A stretch of DNA of 64,000 nt from Streptomyces sp. A1136 (GCF_004795055.1 NZ_SSBJ01000019.1:62001-126000); one strand, 5' to 3'. Counted from the first letter of the stretch, positions 1-8,892 are shown. Numbers and translations: made by a program. The notes: generated from the sequence alone by a model not told the origin.

Positions 1-744
1 GCGACCATCTTCGTGAACATCACGCGCATCGTGGTGCTCACCATGGGCGCGCTCGTCGCGCTCGAAACCATGGGCGTCTCCATCGCGCCGCTGCTCACCG
101 CGCTCGGGGTGGGCGGTCTGGCGGTGGCCCTCGCCCTGCAGGACACGCTCGCCAACCTCTTCGCGGGCGTCCACATCCTGGCGTCGAAGACGGTGCAGCC
201 CGGTGACTACATCCGCCTCAGCAGTGGCGAGGAGGGGTACGTCGTCGACATCAACTGGCGCAACACCGTGGTGCGCAACCTCTCGAACAACCTGGTCATC
301 ATCCCCAACGGGCGGCTCGCCCGGACGAACATGACCAATTACACCCAGCCCGAGCAGCAGTTGTCGCTGCTGGTGCAGGTGGGCGTGGGGTACGAGAGCG
401 ACCTGGAGCACGTGGAGCGCGTGACCCTGGAAGTGGTCGACAGGGTGATGGCCGACATCAACGGCGCCGTCCCGGACCACGAGGGCGCGGTCCGTTTCCA
501 CACGTTCGCGGATTCCCGGATCAACTTCACGGCGATCCTCGGCGTCGGCGAGTTCAGCGACCAGTACCGGATCAAGCACGAGTTCATCAAGCGCCTGCAC
601 CAGCGGTTCCGGGAGGAGGGCATCTCGATCCCCGCCCCAACGCGTACGGTCGCGCTCCGGCGGGAGGACGCGCCTGACTCCCCCGCCCCGGCGGGGTCCC
701 TGTTCCCGCACCAGCGCGAGGGCGGCCGGACGACGGTGCGCTGA
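1..744 (+). CDS. MscS-family mechanosensitive channel, 3' part
   Basis: The reading frame is open from the first base, so the N-terminus lies outside the window. The visible 247 residues hold the last pore-lining helix (GVGGLAVALALQDTLANL, the Gly/Ala-rich TM3 followed by the conserved Q-D-T-x-x-N-x-F turn), then the MscS beta domain (residues about 55-105) and the cytoplasmic alpha/beta domain. MscS channels open on membrane tension and release solutes on hypo-osmotic shock. The C-terminus has a short Pro/Arg-rich tail. A GTG at 13 could be read as a start, but the frame and the helix continue upstream of it, so it is internal. Family call is firm; substrate or gating specifics cannot be seen. 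Confidence 0.9.
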   Translation, partial: ATIFVNITRIVVLTMGALVALETMGVSIAPLLTALGVGGLAVALALQDTLANLFAGVHILASKTVQPGDYIRLSSGEEGYVVDINWRNTVVRNLSNNLVIIPNGRLARTNMTNYTQPEQQLSLLVQVGVGYESDLEHVERVTLEVVDRVMADINGAVPDHEGAVRFHTFADSRINFTAILGVGEFSDQYRIKHEFIKRLHQRFREEGISIPAPTRTVALRREDAPDSPAPAGSLFPHQREGGRTTVR

Positions 745-840
745 CGGACGGACGGCCCGGCGGCGAGGTCGCGGCGGCGTGCACCGGCCGGTCGTGAGGC
801 TGTCCGGAGACACTCTGGTCGGTGCCGCCGGCGCTGTGTA

Positions 841-2130
841 ATGTCACATCGCATGATCCCTTTACGGCGCGCGGCTTCCGCCGCGTCCCTTCTCTGCGCC
901 CTCCTCCCGATCGCCGTCGCCGCTCCCGCGCAAGCGGTCGGCGCGGCCCCCTGCGGTACCTCCCTCTCCCCCGCCCCCGACCCCGAGCAGGCCCGGCTCG
1001 CGGACACCCGCACCACGGTGCTCATCGAGGGCGGCGGCCTCGGGGACTTCGTCCGGCGCTTCCCCGCCGCGCTGTGCGGCGTACGCGGGGCCGCCGAGGC
1101 CGACCGGCTGGTCGACGGCTGGGGTGAGGCACTCTGGCAGTCGGCCGTGCGCGGCGCGCAGGGGCAGCGGCCCACCGGGGGGTTGCCGGCCGGGGACGAC
1201 CGGCCGCTGTACTGGGCCCGGTTGGCGATGACCGAGCAGTTGGCCCGGTGGAACCCGACGTTCACCGTCGACCGCGCCGCGCTGCGCAGCCGGTTCGAGG
1301 ACGCCTCGCGCGGCCTGACGGACAACGCGTTCCGGGCCGGCCACGGGGTACGGCGCGTGTTCATCAGCGGCTTCGACCCCTTCGGGCTCGACGCAGAGCC
1401 GCGCCGGGCGAATCCGTCCGGCTCGGCCGCCCTCCGGCTGAACGGCCGGCGCATCACCCTCTCCGACGGGAGCCCCGCCGAGGTCCGCGCCGTCGTCCTG
1501 CCCGTGCGCTACGGCGACTTCGACGCCGGCGTGGTGGAGCGGGCCTTCGCCCCGATGCTGACCCCCGGACCCGCCGCGGCGGACGTCATCACCACCGTCA
1601 GCCAGGGCTACCCCGGCATCTTCACCCTGGAGGCGTGGGCCGGCCGGGCCCGGTCGGCGGACCCGTACCCCGACAACACCGGCGCGCTCTCGGGCGGCAC
1701 CCGGGAACACCCGGTGACCGCCCCCGGTCTCGGCCCGGGCGCCGAGTTCATCGCCACCACGCTGCCCGCCGACGCGGTGACCGCGGCCGTCCAAGCCCCC
1801 TACCCCGTCCTCCTCAACACGGAGGTCACCGAGATCCCGGCGGGCGCCGCCGCTCCGGTGGACCGGGCCGACGGCCCCACCCCCGGCTCCCGCGCGGTGG
1901 CGGGCGGCGGGGGCGGCTACCTCTCCAACGAGGTGGCCTACCGTTCGAACAGGCTGCGCGGGGAGCTCGCCCCGGCGCGGCCCGGCGGCCATCTGCACAC
2001 CCCGGTCCTGACCGGACTGCCGGACGATCCGCAGCAGGTGACCGGGCCGGAGTTCGAACGCAACGAGCGGGCGATCACCTCCGAGGTCCGCGCGGTCCTG
2101 GAGCGCGCGGCGGTGGCGAAGGCGCCCTGA
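841..2130 (+). CDS. Secreted pyroglutamyl-peptidase-I-like protein, catalytic Cys replaced by Ser
   Basis: 429 residues with an export signal at about 5-32 (LRRAASAASLLCALLPIAV, then APAQA). The second half matches peptidase family C15 (pyroglutamyl peptidase I): VFISGFDPFG near residue 178, a Glu-containing TLEAWAG segment where the family has its catalytic Glu, and a HLHTP segment where it has the catalytic His. Where the family has FVCNHV with the nucleophilic Cys this protein has YLSNEV, so Ser stands in its place. Normal Pcp is cytoplasmic and about 215 residues; the additional N-terminal domain of about 140 residues and secretion are atypical. It may be a serine-based or inactive version. 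The start at 841 is one of two in-frame ATGs (the other at 853). Confidence 0.75.
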   Translation: MSHRMIPLRRAASAASLLCALLPIAVAAPAQAVGAAPCGTSLSPAPDPEQARLADTRTTVLIEGGGLGDFVRRFPAALCGVRGAAEADRLVDGWGEALWQSAVRGAQGQRPTGGLPAGDDRPLYWARLAMTEQLARWNPTFTVDRAALRSRFEDASRGLTDNAFRAGHGVRRVFISGFDPFGLDAEPRRANPSGSAALRLNGRRITLSDGSPAEVRAVVLPVRYGDFDAGVVERAFAPMLTPGPAAADVITTVSQGYPGIFTLEAWAGRARSADPYPDNTGALSGGTREHPVTAPGLGPGAEFIATTLPADAVTAAVQAPYPVLLNTEVTEIPAGAAAPVDRADGPTPGSRAVAGGGGGYLSNEVAYRSNRLRGELAPARPGGHLHTPVLTGLPDDPQQVTGPEFERNERAITSEVRAVLERAAVAKAP

Positions 2131-2213
2131 GGGGCGGCCCGCATGTCGGGGACGGGAGACACGATCCGGCGTGTACACCCGCGCGTCCGCGCCAGAGGAG
2201 ATCCAGGGACATC

Positions 2214-2862
2214 ATGACGCTCCACCGACCTGGACGGCCCGGTGACCTGCCCCCGCCGGAACTGCTGTGGGCGCGTCGGGCGTTGGTCGCCGTCCTGGAG
2301 GCGAACACCGAGGCCGAGGGTCGGGGGGTACACCGCACGGGCCACTGGCTGAGCGGCACCGCTCTGCAGCTCGACGACGCGGGCTGCACGTGGTGGACCC
2401 TTGTCCCGCCGGGCCGAGGGCCGCTACGTGCTCTACGGCGAGGACGAGTCGAGCGCGGTCAAGTGGCACGAGCCGGCCGTGGACATGCTCGCGGGAGCCC
2501 CGGACCGGCTCCCGTACGAGAAGCTGCGCGACCTGCTCCAGGGCTGGGAACTCGGTTGTGTCTACTGGTACGAGAACGGCACCTGGGCCCGCGCGCCGTA
2601 CCCGGAGGGTCTCTCCGACGACGGTCTGGACTGCGGCATGAGCCGCTTCGTGGACCGTGCGGAGGTCCTCGGCCTACTGGCCGACGCCGACCTGCCGGTG
2701 GAAGGCGTCACGGCATCGGACCTCCTCGACGCCGCGGAGGCCTACCGCCTGCCTCCCGGGGCCCTGGACGCCCTCGGCGCCGCCGATCCCGCCCGCGACC
2801 TCCCGGCGATGCGCCGCGCCCTCCACCCGTCCGGCCTCGCGGCGGCGGTGCTCCCCCGCTGA
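2214..2862 (+). pseudogene. Hypothetical protein with an internal frameshift
   Basis: A GAGGAG ribosome site precedes the ATG at 2214. Reading gives MTLHRPGRPGDLPPPELL through GCTWWTLVPPG, at which point (about 2400-2415) the good reading moves to the +1 frame and continues RAEGRYVLYGEDESS to the stop at 2862. One extra base in the GC run CCCGCCGGG explains this; removing it gives a protein of about 215 residues. Both halves have the codon bias of a real gene, and the second half alone would have to start at a TTG (2401) with no ribosome site. I do not recognise the family; the sequence is acidic, soluble and Trp/Tyr-rich. It may be a broken gene or a base-calling error. Confidence 0.6.
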
Positions 2863-2872
2863 GCCGTCCGGC

Positions 2873-3154
2873 ATGGATAACGTCGTCCCCATGGACACGT
2901 CGCCACAGCCCTTCGAGATCCAGCTGATCCCCACCCACGCCGAGAACCCCGGGGAGGCGTCCCCGGCCGGTGAGCCGGTGCGCGCCGCCGTCGTCGTACC
3001 GACGGGCGAGACGGGCGCCTCGGGGTACCCGCGGTACGCGGGCGACGGCATGGAGGCGGACATCGATCCGGCCAGCGGCACCGTGGAGGCCCTGCTCGTC
3101 GACGGTGCCGAACTGGACTACGGGCTCACGGCCGTGGCCAGGCCCCGGGGCTGA
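2873..3154 (+). CDS. Small hypothetical protein
   Basis: A 93-residue soluble acidic protein starting 11 bp after the stop of the preceding frameshifted gene, so it is probably cotranscribed with it. The first ATG is at 2873 and a second at 2891; neither has a clear ribosome site. The core reads VVVPTGETGASGYPRYAG followed by ADIDPASGTVEALLVDG. I do not recognise a family with certainty and propose no function. Codon use is normal for the window, which is the main support that it is translated. Confidence 0.55.
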   Translation: MDNVVPMDTSPQPFEIQLIPTHAENPGEASPAGEPVRAAVVVPTGETGASGYPRYAGDGMEADIDPASGTVEALLVDGAELDYGLTAVARPRG

Positions 3155-3295
3155 CCGCCCCCGTTCAGGTCCTCGCACGGGGTCCCTTCCCTGGAGACGG
3201 ATTCCGCGCACGCGTTCCCGCTCGGAGCGGAACGTCACACGGCCCGGGGCGCGTCGGCGAAGCCGGGCAGGTCCAGTCGGCCGCGCCGACCCTCG

Positions 3296-3375
3296 CCGGG
3301 ACGGGCGTGGCCGGGACGGGCGTGGCCGGGACGGGCGTGGCCGGGACGGGCGTGGCCGGGACGGGCGTGGCCGGA
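3296..3375. repeat. 15-bp tandem repeat, five copies
   Basis: The unit ACGGGCGTGGCCGGG is repeated from 3301, 3316, 3331, 3346 and 3361, the last copy diverging after 13 bases. 15 bp keeps the reading frame, so in overlapping open frames it would encode repeated Gly-Thr-Gly-Val-Ala or His-Ala-Arg-Pro-Gly, but no real gene covers it. It lies in the stretch from 3155 to 3587, which otherwise holds no gene I can support. Confidence 0.9.
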
Positions 3376-3587
3376 GCGCCGCGGCACATCGGTGTCGTGG
3401 CCGGCCCCACCGCGCCGCTCCGCCGACACGGCGCGTCAACGCCCGGCCCGGCGCCTTCCCGGCGGTGGGAGTCGGCCGGGACGGCCCGGCCGGCTCGGCG
3501 TGCCACGCCCGGTGGCACGGTCCGCCGGTGCTAGACAGACAGACCATGCCACCGGGCGTGGCGGGTCGGGCCGGAGGAACGGGGCGG

Positions 3588-4436
3588 ATGAACGAATCGA
3601 CGGCGGGCTCCCGGAACGCGCCGGGAGCGGCCTCCGAGGCGCTCGCGGTGAAGACCCTGGTCGACCGGGCGACAGGCGTGCTCATGGCCCTCGTCCCCTG
3701 CGACGCCCGGACGGCCGGCCGGCTCCTGGCCGACACCGGCCGGACCACGGGCAGCGACCCCCGACAGACGGCCGAGGCCGTCGTCGCGCTGATCAGCGGC
3801 CGGGATCTGCCCGCCGGGCTCCGACAGGCCCTGCGCGGCGCCATTCGCGGCGCCCGCACCACGACCGTCCCGCCGGCGCGGGGCCGCCCGATCGCGCCCC
3901 GGCCCGATCCGCGTATCGTCCGGGAACACCTCGCCCGGCTGCGCACCGTGCGCCGCCGCACCCTGGAGGCACCCGCGGACCCGGTGCTGCGCGGCCTGCT
4001 GGAGGAAACGGCCGACGCCTTGTGCCTGCTCATGGACCACCGGACCCCGCACGAGGCCCTACGGGCGGGTGAGGTGCTCATCGCCGCCGGGCGCATGCGC
4101 ACCGGCGGCGCGACGGTGGTGGACCAGCGCGGGCGCCTGACGGAGGAGGCGTGGGCGGCGGTCGAAGCGCTGCTCCCGCCGGCCGTCCGCTTCGGGCACG
4201 CGCCGCGTCGCCTCGTCGAGGCGATGCTGTGGAAGGTGGCGACGCAGGCGTCCTGGACGGACCTGCCGGCGCACTACGGCCCCTGGCACACGGTGGCGGA
4301 ACGCTTTCGCGTCTGGTGCGCCGACGGCACCTGGGAGCGCCTGACCGAGGCCGCGGGCCTCACCGGCGCCCGGGACGACGACGGACTGGACGACTGGACC
4401 ACGCCCTGGCACCCGGCCGCCGCCGAGGACCGCTGA
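3588..4436 (+). CDS. ANTAR-domain protein fused to an IS5-type transposase N-terminal (DUF4096) domain
   Basis: 282 residues. The ATG at 3588 has GGAGGA nine bases upstream, which decides it over the ATG at 3546. Residues about 15-65 read as an ANTAR RNA-binding domain (ALAVKTLVDRATGVLMAL, then ARTAGRLLAD), the module that binds paired hexaloop hairpins in antiterminators. Residues about 100-165 resemble DUF5133, a Streptomyces domain seen with ANTAR. Residues about 175-265 are a DUF4096-like segment, the N-terminal part of IS5-family transposases (LTEEAWAAVEALLPP, then WKVATQASWTDLP). No DDE catalytic domain follows and no terminal inverted repeats flank the gene, so it looks domesticated rather than mobile. 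Confidence 0.7.
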   Translation: MNESTAGSRNAPGAASEALAVKTLVDRATGVLMALVPCDARTAGRLLADTGRTTGSDPRQTAEAVVALISGRDLPAGLRQALRGAIRGARTTTVPPARGRPIAPRPDPRIVREHLARLRTVRRRTLEAPADPVLRGLLEETADALCLLMDHRTPHEALRAGEVLIAAGRMRTGGATVVDQRGRLTEEAWAAVEALLPPAVRFGHAPRRLVEAMLWKVATQASWTDLPAHYGPWHTVAERFRVWCADGTWERLTEAAGLTGARDDDGLDDWTTPWHPAAAEDR

Positions 4437-4505
4437 GAACCGCCGATGTGAACCGCCGACGTGAGAACCGCCGACCACCGCTGAAGCAGGCCCCGAACGG
4501 CGCCG

Positions 4506-4940
4506 CTACGCCGCGCCGAAGTCGGGAAGGGTGAGGGTGCCGTCGGCGGCGAGGCTGAATCCCGGGTTGTGGGCGATCTCCCAGGGGTGGCCGTCGGGGT
4601 CGGTGAAGGTGCCCGCGTAGCCGCCGTAGAACGTCGTCGCCGGCGGGCGGGTGACGGTTGCCCCGGCGTTCCGCGCCGCCGCGACCAGCGCGTCGACCTC
4701 CTCGCGGTCGCGCACGTTGTGCGCGAGGACGATTCCGCCGAAACCCGTCGGTCCGGTGTCATCGATCCCGGAGTCGAGCGCCAGCTCGGCGCGGCTCCAC
4801 AGGACCAGGGCGAGGCCGCCCGCCTGGAAGAAGACGGTCTCCTCGGTCTCCTGTCCGCGCCAGCCGAGGCTTTCGTAGAAGGTCCGGGAGCGGGTCAGGT
4901 CCGCGACGCCCAGGGTGACCAGGCTGATGCGCTGTTCCAT
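4506..4940 (-). CDS. VOC-superfamily (glyoxalase/bleomycin-resistance fold) protein
   Basis: 144 residues with two beta-alpha-beta-beta-beta halves typical of VOC proteins: LVTLGVADLTRSRTFYESLG at the N-terminus and GTFTDPDGHPWEIAHNPG near the C-terminus. This subfamily is annotated as glyoxalase or dioxygenase-like and its substrate is generally unknown. The DPDGHPWEI metal-site Glu is present. It is convergent with the ANTAR gene (69 bp apart) and divergent from the L,D-transpeptidase gene, 157 bp away, with no evident functional link to either. Confidence 0.8.
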   Translation of the reverse strand: MEQRISLVTLGVADLTRSRTFYESLGWRGQETEETVFFQAGGLALVLWSRAELALDSGIDDTGPTGFGGIVLAHNVRDREEVDALVAAARNAGATVTRPPATTFYGGYAGTFTDPDGHPWEIAHNPGFSLAADGTLTLPDFGAA

Positions 4941-5097
4941 GGCCGGAAGCTACCACCGCTCCGCGGCGTCTTGGTCCGTGCGGGTTGTCTTGTGTGCTCG
5001 TTCGGCGGTACCACCCGAGCGGATGATCATCATCAAGGCGTTCGATCGTTTTGCTGGTGTCATCGGGCCGTTGGCGATCCGGGAAGGCGGCGTGGCG

Positions 5098-6528
5098 ATG
5101 ACGTCGGCACACGGGGCAGGACGAAGCAGGTTGTGGGGAGCGCTCGCCGCGGTTGCCGGAGCCGCCCTCGTGGTGGCCGCGGCGCCGGGCCGGCCGGTGG
5201 GCTCCGATGCCTCGCGGCTCGCCGCCGAGGGCGCGGAGGCGGCCGTCACGCTGCTGGTCAACAGGGCCCTGGACGAGGGTCGGGACGGCCCCGCCGTACG
5301 GTGCGCGGTGGAGGAGGCCTTCCAGGCCGGGCTCTGCGACGGCTGGCGGCAGCAGCGGGTGCTGGCGACGGCCTGGGGCGCCGGGTCCGTCCTGGGCGGG
5401 TCGGCGCCCACGGTCGCATTGCCCACGGACGCCGACGGGCCCCTGGAGATCGCGCTCGCCGATCCGGGGCGGCTCACCGATGTCACCGTCCACGACCGCC
5501 ACGGACGCTACGTGGGCGGCGGGTCCGACCCCCTCGGCCGCCGCTGGACCAACACCGAACCGCTGCGGGCCGGTGAGGAGTACACCGTGCGCGTCGGCGC
5601 CCAGGACGCGGCGGGGACACCGGTGGGCGTGACGATGGCGTTCCGCACGGCGCCCCCCAAGGAGGACGGCCGGCTCACGGTGGAGTTCGGGCCGAAGGAC
5701 GGCACGTACGGCGCGGGCCAGATCGTGACGGCCACGCTCAGCCGGCCCGTCCCGGCCGACGACCGCCTGTCCCGGGCCCGGGTGGAGCAGGCGCTCCAGG
5801 TGACCTCGGAGCCGGCGGTGGAGGGTGCGTGGCACTGGGTCGACGACTCGACGTTGCACTACCGGCCTCGCGTCTTCTGGCCGGCCCACGCCGTGGTGCA
5901 CGTCCGCAGCGGCCTGGACGGGGTGGAGATCGGCGATCACGCGTACGGCGGCCCCTCGGACGGCCTGGACCTCACCATCGGGGACCGCATCGAGGCGGTC
6001 ACCGACTCCGCCGCGCACGAGATGACCGTACGCCGCAACGGGCGGGTCATCCGGACGATCCCCGTCACCACCGGCAAGGCCGGGTTCCGCACCCGCACCG
6101 GCGTCAAGGTGGTGCTGGGCAAGGAGTTGGAGGTCCGCATGCGGGGCGACTCCGTCGGCATCAAGCGCGGTACGAGCGAGTTCTACGACATGCCGGTGCG
6201 CTACGCGACGCGGGTGACGTGGAGCGGCGAGTACGTGCACGCGGCGCCGTGGTCGGTCGAGGCGCAGGGCGAGGAGAACGTCAGCCACGGCTGTACCGGC
6301 ATGAGCACCGCGGACGCCGCCTGGTTCTTCGCGACGGTACGGGAGGGGGACGTCGTGGAGGTGGTGAACAGCGGCGGCGAGCGGATGACGCCGTTCGGGA
6401 ACGGCTTCGGGGACTGGAACCTGGACTGGCGCGCCTGGCGGGCCGGCAGCGCGCTGGCCGCCCGTCAGGCGCCCTCGGCACCCGCGGCGGTGGTCCACGC
6501 CGCCTCGCGCCTGCGGCCCCTGGCCTGA
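5098..6528 (+). CDS. L,D-transpeptidase with Ig-like domain
   Basis: 476 residues. The N-terminus has an uncleaved or cleavable membrane segment (WGALAAVAGAALVVAAAPG) without a lipobox. Two Ig-like domains precede the YkuD catalytic domain, whose motif SHGCTGMS places the catalytic Cys near residue 398, with the conserved His of YVHAAPWS upstream. Such enzymes form 3-3 cross-links in peptidoglycan or attach proteins to it, acting outside the membrane. ATG at 5098 or GTG at 5092 may be used; GGGAAGG lies upstream of both. The IKRGTSEFYDMPVRYATRVT region is typical of actinobacterial Ldt enzymes. It is transcribed alone. Confidence 0.88.
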   Translation: MTSAHGAGRSRLWGALAAVAGAALVVAAAPGRPVGSDASRLAAEGAEAAVTLLVNRALDEGRDGPAVRCAVEEAFQAGLCDGWRQQRVLATAWGAGSVLGGSAPTVALPTDADGPLEIALADPGRLTDVTVHDRHGRYVGGGSDPLGRRWTNTEPLRAGEEYTVRVGAQDAAGTPVGVTMAFRTAPPKEDGRLTVEFGPKDGTYGAGQIVTATLSRPVPADDRLSRARVEQALQVTSEPAVEGAWHWVDDSTLHYRPRVFWPAHAVVHVRSGLDGVEIGDHAYGGPSDGLDLTIGDRIEAVTDSAAHEMTVRRNGRVIRTIPVTTGKAGFRTRTGVKVVLGKELEVRMRGDSVGIKRGTSEFYDMPVRYATRVTWSGEYVHAAPWSVEAQGEENVSHGCTGMSTADAAWFFATVREGDVVEVVNSGGERMTPFGNGFGDWNLDWRAWRAGSALAARQAPSAPAAVVHAASRLRPLA

Positions 6529-6540
6529 CGGGCCCGGCGG

Positions 6541-6846
6541 ACTCACCGTTCGTGACGGCGGGAATTCGGCTGGTAGTAAATAGGTGAATAGCTGACTGAA
6601 TTACCGTCAACAAGGTTCCGCCTTATATCTCGATTGAATAACGAGATAGGCATAAAAGGCCTGGACCAATGCGGGTTGACGCGCGTAAATCCCTTGTGAA
6701 CAAAGACATGTGAGGGTTCATCAAATACGGCCGGGTAGGTAACGGTCAGATATCCCGGACCACTTTCCCGTTTGTCCGAATTTTCCGAGCTGCCTGTCTG
6801 GCAGGCTTCCGCGCACCCACTCTTCCGACCACGAGTTGAGGTGCGC
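6541..6846 (+). promoter_or_regulatory. AT-rich intergenic region upstream of the metalloprotease gene
   Basis: About 300 bp without a gene and clearly richer in A and T than anything around it. It contains an inverted repeat TATCTCG / CGAGATA (6626-6632 and 6642-6648, 9-base loop) and a short palindrome CCTGTCTGGCAGG near 6792. This is probably the control region of the secreted metalloprotease at 6847. I cannot assign promoter hexamers. Confidence 0.45.
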
Positions 6847-8892
6847 ATGACCAGACATAGAAGACGTGAACACCGGCGCAAACCCCGGCGGTTCATACTC
6901 ATCGCCGCCGCCGCTGCCGCGGCGGCGGCGATCTCGGGGGGACTCGCGTACTCCGGGCTCGGCGACGGCGCCCAGGCGGCCCAGCCCGTACAGGCCGAGG
7001 CACTCGGCTCCCAGACGCCCGCACCGGCCGCCGCACCGGCCAGGGACCAGGAGCCGGCGCCCCTCTCGGGCGCGCCCGCCAACGAGGACACGCGTGGCAT
7101 GATCTACGACGGCCTCAAGGCCGCTCCCAAGGGCGACCGTTGCGTCGGCGTCTACCGCACGGACGCGGGCCAGTGCACCCACGGCCCCGACGCGCCGCCC
7201 AAGGGCGTCGACATCAAGGCCGAGATACCCCCGGCCGTCAAGACGAAGGCGGCCGCGGCCGATCCGGCCCACCCCGAGGCAGGCGCCCCCGCGAGCACCG
7301 AAGGCGACGGGCGTCCTCAGGACGCGCCCGCCGCCGACGCGCGCACAGCGAAGGCCACCGCCGCCCCGGCGCCCGCACCCGCGTCCGGGGGCAAGGCCGT
7401 CGCCGCCGGTCCCGCGGGCCAGACCGTCCAGTGCGACGGTGACGGCAGCACCGGCAACCGCGTCCAGGTGGTCTACGTACACGGCCCCGACCGCGACCGG
7501 TACTCCGAGTACGTGGCCTCGTTCCGCAAGTGGGCGGCCGACGCCGACCTGATCTACTCGACGAGCGCCCAGGAGACCGGCGGCATCCGGCACATCCGCT
7601 ACGTGACGGCCGCCGACTGCACCCCGACGGTGCTGAACATCGAACTCCCGGCGTCCGCCCTCTCGGAGTTCAGCGCGACCAACAACGCGCTGGCCGGCAA
7701 GGGCCTCGACCGCCGCGACCGCAAGTACATGATCTTCGCGGACACCCAGGTCTACTGCGGCATCGGCACCTTCAACGGTGACGAGCGCGCCGGGCAGGAC
7801 AACCTGAGCAACTTCGGTCCGTCCTACGGCCGTACGGACTCCGGGTGCTGGGGCGGTCACACCGCCGCGCACGAACTGGGCCACAACCTGGGCGCGGTCA
7901 ACAACAGCGCCCCGAACACCAGCCGGGGCGCGCACTGCACGGACGAGTACGACGTGATGTGCTACTCGGACACCCCGTACTACCCGCAGATGCGCTACGT
8001 GTGCTCCAACCAGGCGGCCGAGAACATCCTGGACTGCAACCACGACGACTACTTCCACACCAACCCGAAGCCGGGCAGCTACCTGGCCACGCACTGGAAC
8101 ATCGCGAACAACCAGTTCCTGATGCGCTCGGGCGGCGGCACCGACCCGAATCCGAACCCGAACCCGACGCCGACGCCCAGCCCCAAGCCGACCAAGAACC
8201 CGACCGGCGGCCCCACCGTCACGGCCGGTCAGCTCAAGGCCGACTCGGTCGTCGTCAGTTGGCCGAAGGTGGACGGCGCCCTCTGGTACCAGGTGCTGCT
8301 GAACGGCAAACACCTGACCTGGACGCAGTCGCAGGTCCTGCGCATCTACAACCTCCAGCCCGGCACGGACTACAAGGTCGCGGTGTCCGTCCGCGACGGC
8401 TCCGGCCGTGACAGCGGCCCCGGCCGCACCACGTCCTTCCGTACGGTGGGCGCCGGTGGAGGCATCACCACCCCCGGCAGTCGCTTCACGCTCGGCAACG
8501 GCAGCACCGGCATGGCCGCCGAACTGTGGGGCGGCCGTACCGCCGACGGCACGGTTCTCGTCGGGGCCCGGGCCAACGGCTACGCGCCGCAGTGGTACTT
8601 CGACGACGCGGGCGGCGGGCTCGTACGCATCCGCTCGGCCGCCTCGGGCAAGTGCCTCCAGGCCGGCAGCGCCCCGGCCGCCGGCGTGTGGGTCGCACAG
8701 CAGCCGTGCGGCACCAACTCCGCGCAGAACTGGCGGGTTTCCACACGGGCGGGCGCGGTGACCGTCGCCGACCCGTCCGGGGGTTACGCCCTGACCGTGA
8801 GCAACCGGCCCTACTACGGGGACTGGCTGCTCGACCTCCAGCGTGCGGACGGACGCGCCACGCAGGTGTGGACGGTCCAGAAGGCCGGCTGA
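6847..8892 (+). CDS. Secreted zinc metalloprotease (metzincin-like) with FnIII and ricin-type lectin domains
   Basis: 681 residues from the ATG at 6847. Residues 1-38 are an Arg-rich n-region and a long Ala hydrophobic stretch (signal peptide). A Pro/Ala-rich spacer leads to the catalytic domain, with HELGHNLG near residue 341, a third His (GAHCTDEYDV) and a Met turn (DVMCYSD), the layout of reprolysin-like metzincins. A NPNPNPTPTP linker follows, then a fibronectin type III domain (about 460-550) and a C-terminal beta-trefoil ricin-B lectin domain with QxW-like repeats (QNWRV, QVWTV). It probably degrades extracellular protein while bound to polysaccharide or glycoprotein. Confidence 0.85.
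   Translation: MTRHRRREHRRKPRRFILIAAAAAAAAAISGGLAYSGLGDGAQAAQPVQAEALGSQTPAPAAAPARDQEPAPLSGAPANEDTRGMIYDGLKAAPKGDRCVGVYRTDAGQCTHGPDAPPKGVDIKAEIPPAVKTKAAAADPAHPEAGAPASTEGDGRPQDAPAADARTAKATAAPAPAPASGGKAVAAGPAGQTVQCDGDGSTGNRVQVVYVHGPDRDRYSEYVASFRKWAADADLIYSTSAQETGGIRHIRYVTAADCTPTVLNIELPASALSEFSATNNALAGKGLDRRDRKYMIFADTQVYCGIGTFNGDERAGQDNLSNFGPSYGRTDSGCWGGHTAAHELGHNLGAVNNSAPNTSRGAHCTDEYDVMCYSDTPYYPQMRYVCSNQAAENILDCNHDDYFHTNPKPGSYLATHWNIANNQFLMRSGGGTDPNPNPNPTPTPSPKPTKNPTGGPTVTAGQLKADSVVVSWPKVDGALWYQVLLNGKHLTWTQSQVLRIYNLQPGTDYKVAVSVRDGSGRDSGPGRTTSFRTVGAGGGITTPGSRFTLGNGSTGMAAELWGGRTADGTVLVGARANGYAPQWYFDDAGGGLVRIRSAASGKCLQAGSAPAAGVWVAQQPCGTNSAQNWRVSTRAGAVTVADPSGGYALTVSNRPYYGDWLLDLQRADGRATQVWTVQKAG

Noticed and set aside
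862..2178. Long open frames on both strands over the pyroglutamyl-peptidase-like gene (for example 862-2178 minus and 1248-2927 plus).
   Set aside because: They are out-of-frame shadows of GC-rich coding DNA: extreme Arg/Gly/Pro content and no domain.
2401..2862. A separate gene starting at TTG 2401.
   Set aside because: No ribosome site precedes it, and the upstream frame from 2214 has a good one and stops making sense exactly where this begins; a frameshift is the better reading.
3296..3375. A CRISPR array.
   Set aside because: Units are directly adjacent with no spacers and no cas genes are in the window.
3588..4436. An intact insertion sequence, because of the transposase-like C-terminal domain.
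   Set aside because: There is no DDE domain, and no terminal inverted repeats or target-site duplication are visible around the gene.
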